The translations under genes were made by a program, and so were the position numbers. The notes beneath the pieces are model-generated. The model did not search any database. It was given only the letters and a program-made list of their open reading frames with translations, and had not been told where the DNA came from. From CAWCKS01 sp963763485 (GTDB taxonomy: Bacteria; Pseudomonadota; Alphaproteobacteria; Rhizobiales; Xanthobacteraceae): DNA of 64,000 nt. Positions 61,096 to 64,000 of this stretch are shown here, piece after piece. The DNA lies in NCBI GenBank assembly GCA_963763485.1, contig CAVXOW010000006.1, positions 124,001 through 188,000 on the forward strand, given 5' to 3'. How positions within the stretch are numbered: position 1 is the first letter of the stretch; each line of letters opens with the position of its first letter.

Positions 61096-63843
61096 TCAAT
61101 CTGTAGCCTCAATTATCCGTGGATATTTGTTGCCTTCAAATTTTCTCGCAATCGACAGGGTGAATACGCCAACGAGTATTGGCGCGAGACTCATCGCAAG
61201 AACAATCACCCACATCTTGAAATTCGGAATTACCAGATGAAGCATATTAGCCAGACTTGGCACATAGGCAGCGGTCACAAGAATTGCAACGCAAAGCGCA
61301 AGTGCCGCCCATATCCATACATTTCGCACAATTTCATTGTGGAAGAAGCCCGAGGTCCGATGACGCATGTTGAAGACCTGCCAGAGTTGGGCAAAAGCGA
61401 GGGTGAGGAATGTGACTGTGACCGCCGCATGCTCGTCCAGCCCAAGCCAGAGATGACTTAAGACGAGCGCACCGAACGTTGCTGCGGTCAGCGCAATGCT
61501 GTGGAGGACAATGGCCAACCACTGGGCACGACCCAGGATCGGCTCTTTTGGATTGCGCGGTGGACGCTTCAGAATATCCCGCTCACCTTCGCCCAAGGCG
61601 AGCGCGAAGGCCGGGAAGATGTCGGTCACAAGGTTCAAGAATAGAATTTGTAGAGGCAGAATTGGCAGCGGCAAGTCAGAGAAAATCGCAAGGCCCACAA
61701 TCAATACTTCGGCCAAGTTACAAGAAAGCAAATAGGTCGCGAACCTGCGAATGTTACCAAAAATGACCCGCCCCTCGCGGATCGCGACAACTATGGTTGG
61801 GAAGGCGTCATTGAGCAAAATCATCGCGGCCGCCTCGCGGGCTACGTCGGTGCCTCTCAATCCCATTGCGACGCCGATATCTGCCTGTCGCAACGCGGGT
61901 GCGTCATTGACGCCGTCCCCAGTCACCGCAACGATCTCGCCGGCAGCCTGATAGGCGCGCACAAGTTGGAGTTTCTCGGTCGGACTCACGCGCGCAAAAA
62001 TATCGGTTTGCAAAAGGCGCGTTTGCGCTTCCTCATCCAGGTCGACAAGGTCGCGACCTTCGACGACGCGCGGCTCGGCCCCGCCCAGTCCCACGGCGCG
62101 TGCAATGCTACGAGCTGTGATTGCATGGTCGCCTGTGATCATGACAACTCGAATGCCAGACTGATTGCAGGCACGGATTGCATCCCGCACGTCGCCTCGA
62201 GGCGGATCTTCGAGGCCGATGAGACCCAAGAACGTCAAAGACTCGAATGGCTGCCCCTCCGGCATGGAGTTCGTGCGTGACGCAAATGCGAGCACTCGCA
62301 ACCCGTCCTCGCCTAGCCTGCCGACCCGTTCGAGCCACTCTGCTCGCGTCGCTTCATCCAAGACAGCATCGTCGTCTTCGTCCGCAATGCGATCCGCCTT
62401 TGCGAGCACTGCCTCTGGCGCTCCCTTGATCGCAAATAGATAGGCGCCATCGCGGTGATGAACAGTTGCCATCATCTTTGTGGTGGTGTCGAAGGCGTGC
62501 TCAATGACCTCCGGGCTAGTGTTCAAGAGTTCACCTCGCTCCAGCCCCAAAAGCCGTCCGGCACGCAAAAGAGCTCGCTCCATGGGATCACCAGTGTCCT
62601 CATCGGACACGCGACCGAGCGACGCATTATTGGAAAACACCGCAATCTCGAGAAGTTTCACGAGCTGTCGACGTTGGATTGGATGGACTTGGTTCGCTTC
62701 TTGTAAGCCTTCAAATCCGGTCTTTCCGACCGTGAGTTCGCCTGCCGGAAGCCACACCTTTCGGACCGTCATGCGGTTTTCCGTGAGCGTTCCAGTCTTG
62801 TCGGTGAGGATCACCGTCGTTGCACCAAGCGTTTCAACGGCAGAGAGACGTTCGATCAGTGCATTCTGTCGCGCCATGCGCCACATACCGCGCGCAAGGG
62901 CAAGGGTTGCCACAATCGGCAGCCCTTCGGGGATCGCCGCGATCGCAAGTGCGATTGCGGCTTCCACCATGAGGAATAGTTCCTTGCCCTGAGCCAGTCC
63001 AATTCCACCAATCACCGCGGTCAGGATGAGCGTCACCCATACAAGCTGACCTGAAAGCCGTACCAGCTTCTTCTCAAGCGGCGAGGTCTCAGGTGCCGCC
63101 TCTTCAACGAGCCGTGAGATTTGGCCGAGTTCGGTACTCATGCCTGTGGCAACGACAACACCGATCCCACTGCCACGCGTGATGTTTGTACCCTTGAAGA
63201 GCATTGATGAGCGGTCGGTGACTCGCGCACTGACGTCAACAGGGGCGACGGTCTTGCCAACGCCCACCAACTCGCCGGTAAGCGTCAACTCATCGATTTC
63301 GAGGTTCGATGCCTCCACGAGCCGGAGGTCTGCCGTGATGACATCCCCCGCATCGAGCAGGACGATGTCTCCCGGCACCAAACGCTCGGCCACAATGAGG
63401 AGCGTGCGCCCGTCCCTGCACACGCGAGCCGAACGGGTCCCAAGCACTCTCAGTGCTTCAATGGAGCGAACCGCCTTAATTTCGGTCACGAATCCGATAA
63501 GAGTATTGAGTGCCAGTACACCAACAATTGCGCCGCCTTCCTCCCATTCTCTAAAATAGAGCGCCAGCCCTGCGGCAATGGCGAGCAAAGCGACAACGAG
63601 GCTTTGAAACTGATGAAAGAGGACGGCAAGCACACTAACTTTTTGCCGCCCGCCAATCGTATTCGATCCATAAAGCTGTAGTCGGCGGCTCGCCTCATCT
63701 TCGGAAAGACCCGTAAGGACGGAGACTTCAAGTGCGGCGAGCACGTGCGCAGAAGTCTGCCCATGGGGCAACTCAAGCAGATGCTTGATTTGAGACGATG
63801 GCACGCCACGTCCGCCACCAGGCATGAAATTGCCAACCTTCAT
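61096..63843 (-). CDS. Cation-transporting P-type ATPase (P2A/P2B, calcium-pump-like)
   Basis: The 915-residue pump is complete: cation_ATPase_N (LSEDEASRRLQLYGSN), actuator motif LTLTGE (here TGELVGV), PEGLPIV in helix 4 (as in SERCA-like calcium and PMR1 pumps), phosphorylation site DKTGTLTENR, nucleotide domain FAIKGAPEAVL, then MITGDHAIT and hinge GDGVNDAPALRQADIGVAMG. The C-terminal helix region (LPLQILFLNLVTDIFPAFAL) is the cation_ATPase_C type. It exports Ca2+, Mn2+ or pumps Na+/K+/H+; the motif set favours Ca2+ or Mn2+. A VIT-type iron/manganese transporter lies 38 bp upstream on the same strand, which supports a link to manganese or iron. It is a different class from MgtA at the left edge. 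Confidence 0.93.
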   Translation of the reverse strand: MKVGNFMPGGGRGVPSSQIKHLLELPHGQTSAHVLAALEVSVLTGLSEDEASRRLQLYGSNTIGGRQKVSVLAVLFHQFQSLVVALLAIAAGLALYFREWEEGGAIVGVLALNTLIGFVTEIKAVRSIEALRVLGTRSARVCRDGRTLLIVAERLVPGDIVLLDAGDVITADLRLVEASNLEIDELTLTGELVGVGKTVAPVDVSARVTDRSSMLFKGTNITRGSGIGVVVATGMSTELGQISRLVEEAAPETSPLEKKLVRLSGQLVWVTLILTAVIGGIGLAQGKELFLMVEAAIALAIAAIPEGLPIVATLALARGMWRMARQNALIERLSAVETLGATTVILTDKTGTLTENRMTVRKVWLPAGELTVGKTGFEGLQEANQVHPIQRRQLVKLLEIAVFSNNASLGRVSDEDTGDPMERALLRAGRLLGLERGELLNTSPEVIEHAFDTTTKMMATVHHRDGAYLFAIKGAPEAVLAKADRIADEDDDAVLDEATRAEWLERVGRLGEDGLRVLAFASRTNSMPEGQPFESLTFLGLIGLEDPPRGDVRDAIRACNQSGIRVVMITGDHAITARSIARAVGLGGAEPRVVEGRDLVDLDEEAQTRLLQTDIFARVSPTEKLQLVRAYQAAGEIVAVTGDGVNDAPALRQADIGVAMGLRGTDVAREAAAMILLNDAFPTIVVAIREGRVIFGNIRRFATYLLSCNLAEVLIVGLAIFSDLPLPILPLQILFLNLVTDIFPAFALALGEGERDILKRPPRNPKEPILGRAQWLAIVLHSIALTAATFGALVLSHLWLGLDEHAAVTVTFLTLAFAQLWQVFNMRHRTSGFFHNEIVRNVWIWAALALCVAILVTAAYVPSLANMLHLVIPNFKMWVIVLAMSLAPILVGVFTLSIARKFEGNKYPRIIEATD

Positions 63844-63881
63844 CTTACGAGAAACTCAAATCCCACTGTGAAGCCTTGACA

Positions 63882-64000
63882 TCAGACTGTAGTGCCAAAA
63901 ATCCTGCCAATGCCTGCGGTAAGCGCCATAGCCAAGGCACCCCAGAACGTGACACGCAGCGTTGCCCTAAAGACATTCGCACCGCCCGCGCTCGCGCCGA
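63882..64000 (-). CDS. Second VIT1/CCC1-family transporter, 3' end only
   Basis: The last 38 codons are visible and read GASAGGANVFRATLRVTFWG then ALAMALTAGIGRIFGTTV and a stop at 63884-63882. This is the C-terminal helix of the VIT family and matches the repaired end of the VIT gene at 6418. The gene starts beyond the right edge of the window and runs toward the P-type ATPase, so the two may form an operon. It gives an in-window template for the frameshift repair of the first copy. Confidence 0.85.
   Translation of the reverse strand, partial: GASAGGANVFRATLRVTFWGALAMALTAGIGRIFGTTV

Noticed and set aside
60995..61240. 81-codon plus-strand frame after the 60411 gene
   Set aside because: It runs antisense into the P-type ATPase 3' end and has no recognisable features.
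1..64000. Prophage, transposon or integrative element
   Set aside because: No integrase, transposase, tRNA-flanking repeat or phage structural gene was recognised.

Overview
The window looks like a chromosomal segment of an alphaproteobacterium of the Bradyrhizobium/Rhodopseudomonas/Afipia type. This rests on high GC, FixK/FNR-type boxes, a short Crp/Fnr paralogue, two VIT-family transporters, a VirA/VirG-like two-component pair and a Bradyrhizobium-style palindromic repeat. The assignment is inferred from protein resemblance; no rRNA, tRNA, CRISPR array, integrase or IS element was seen.

Layout. 1-8000 is a stress and low-oxygen block: the C-terminal part of an MgtA-type P-ATPase, an ABC membrane subunit without its ATPase domain, a Crp/Fnr regulator, a HisKA_2 sensor kinase, Hsp20, two tiny membrane proteins, a VIT transporter and PPK2. 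Its intergenic regions carry TTGA-N6-TCAA boxes and a second 16-bp palindrome (TGTC-N8-GACA). 8285-13306 is a tightly overlapping operon of a metallophosphoesterase plus a Ugp/Mal-type ABC importer. 13400-20000 holds an HxlR regulator divergent from a tautomerase, galM, 6-phosphofructokinase, an APH-fold kinase and an OafA-type acyltransferase. 20386-24600 holds an MFS transporter and a two-gene redox module: a 2Fe-2S/FAD reductase and a cytochrome b fused to an ethylbenzene-dehydrogenase-type haem domain.

24878-35063 is a first type I secretion (T1SS) locus: a candidate secreted protein with a premature stop, a PrtD-like ABC exporter, an HlyD-like adaptor and two tandem VCBS/FG-GAP repeat proteins. 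35687-40008 holds a LysR regulator, a formylglycine-generating enzyme and the Cys-type sulfatase it probably activates. 40375-46709 is mixed: a broken methyltransferase joined to a chemotaxis-receptor fragment, small proteins, a flippase-like protein, OtsA and a DUF3455 protein. 46855-57786 is a second T1SS (RTX protein, HlyB-like exporter with a C39-like domain, HlyD), followed by a VirA-like hybrid kinase overlapping a MauG-type peroxidase gene and divergent from an OmpR-type regulator. 58018-64000 holds hflKC (with another FixK-like box), a conserved membrane protein, a second P-type ATPase and the 3' end of a second VIT gene.

A striking property is the number of genes broken by one-base indels or one stop: the small membrane gene at 5901, VIT, the ABC ATPase (twice), the acyltransferase, the MFS protein, the first VCBS protein, the hybrid kinase, the methyltransferase, and the T1SS candidate (in-frame stop). 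The reading resumes cleanly after each indel, which points more to sequencing or assembly error than to decay. The most novel signal is the pairing of the 16-bp palindrome with a FixK-like box at two promoters, with a third palindrome upstream of the local Crp/Fnr gene.
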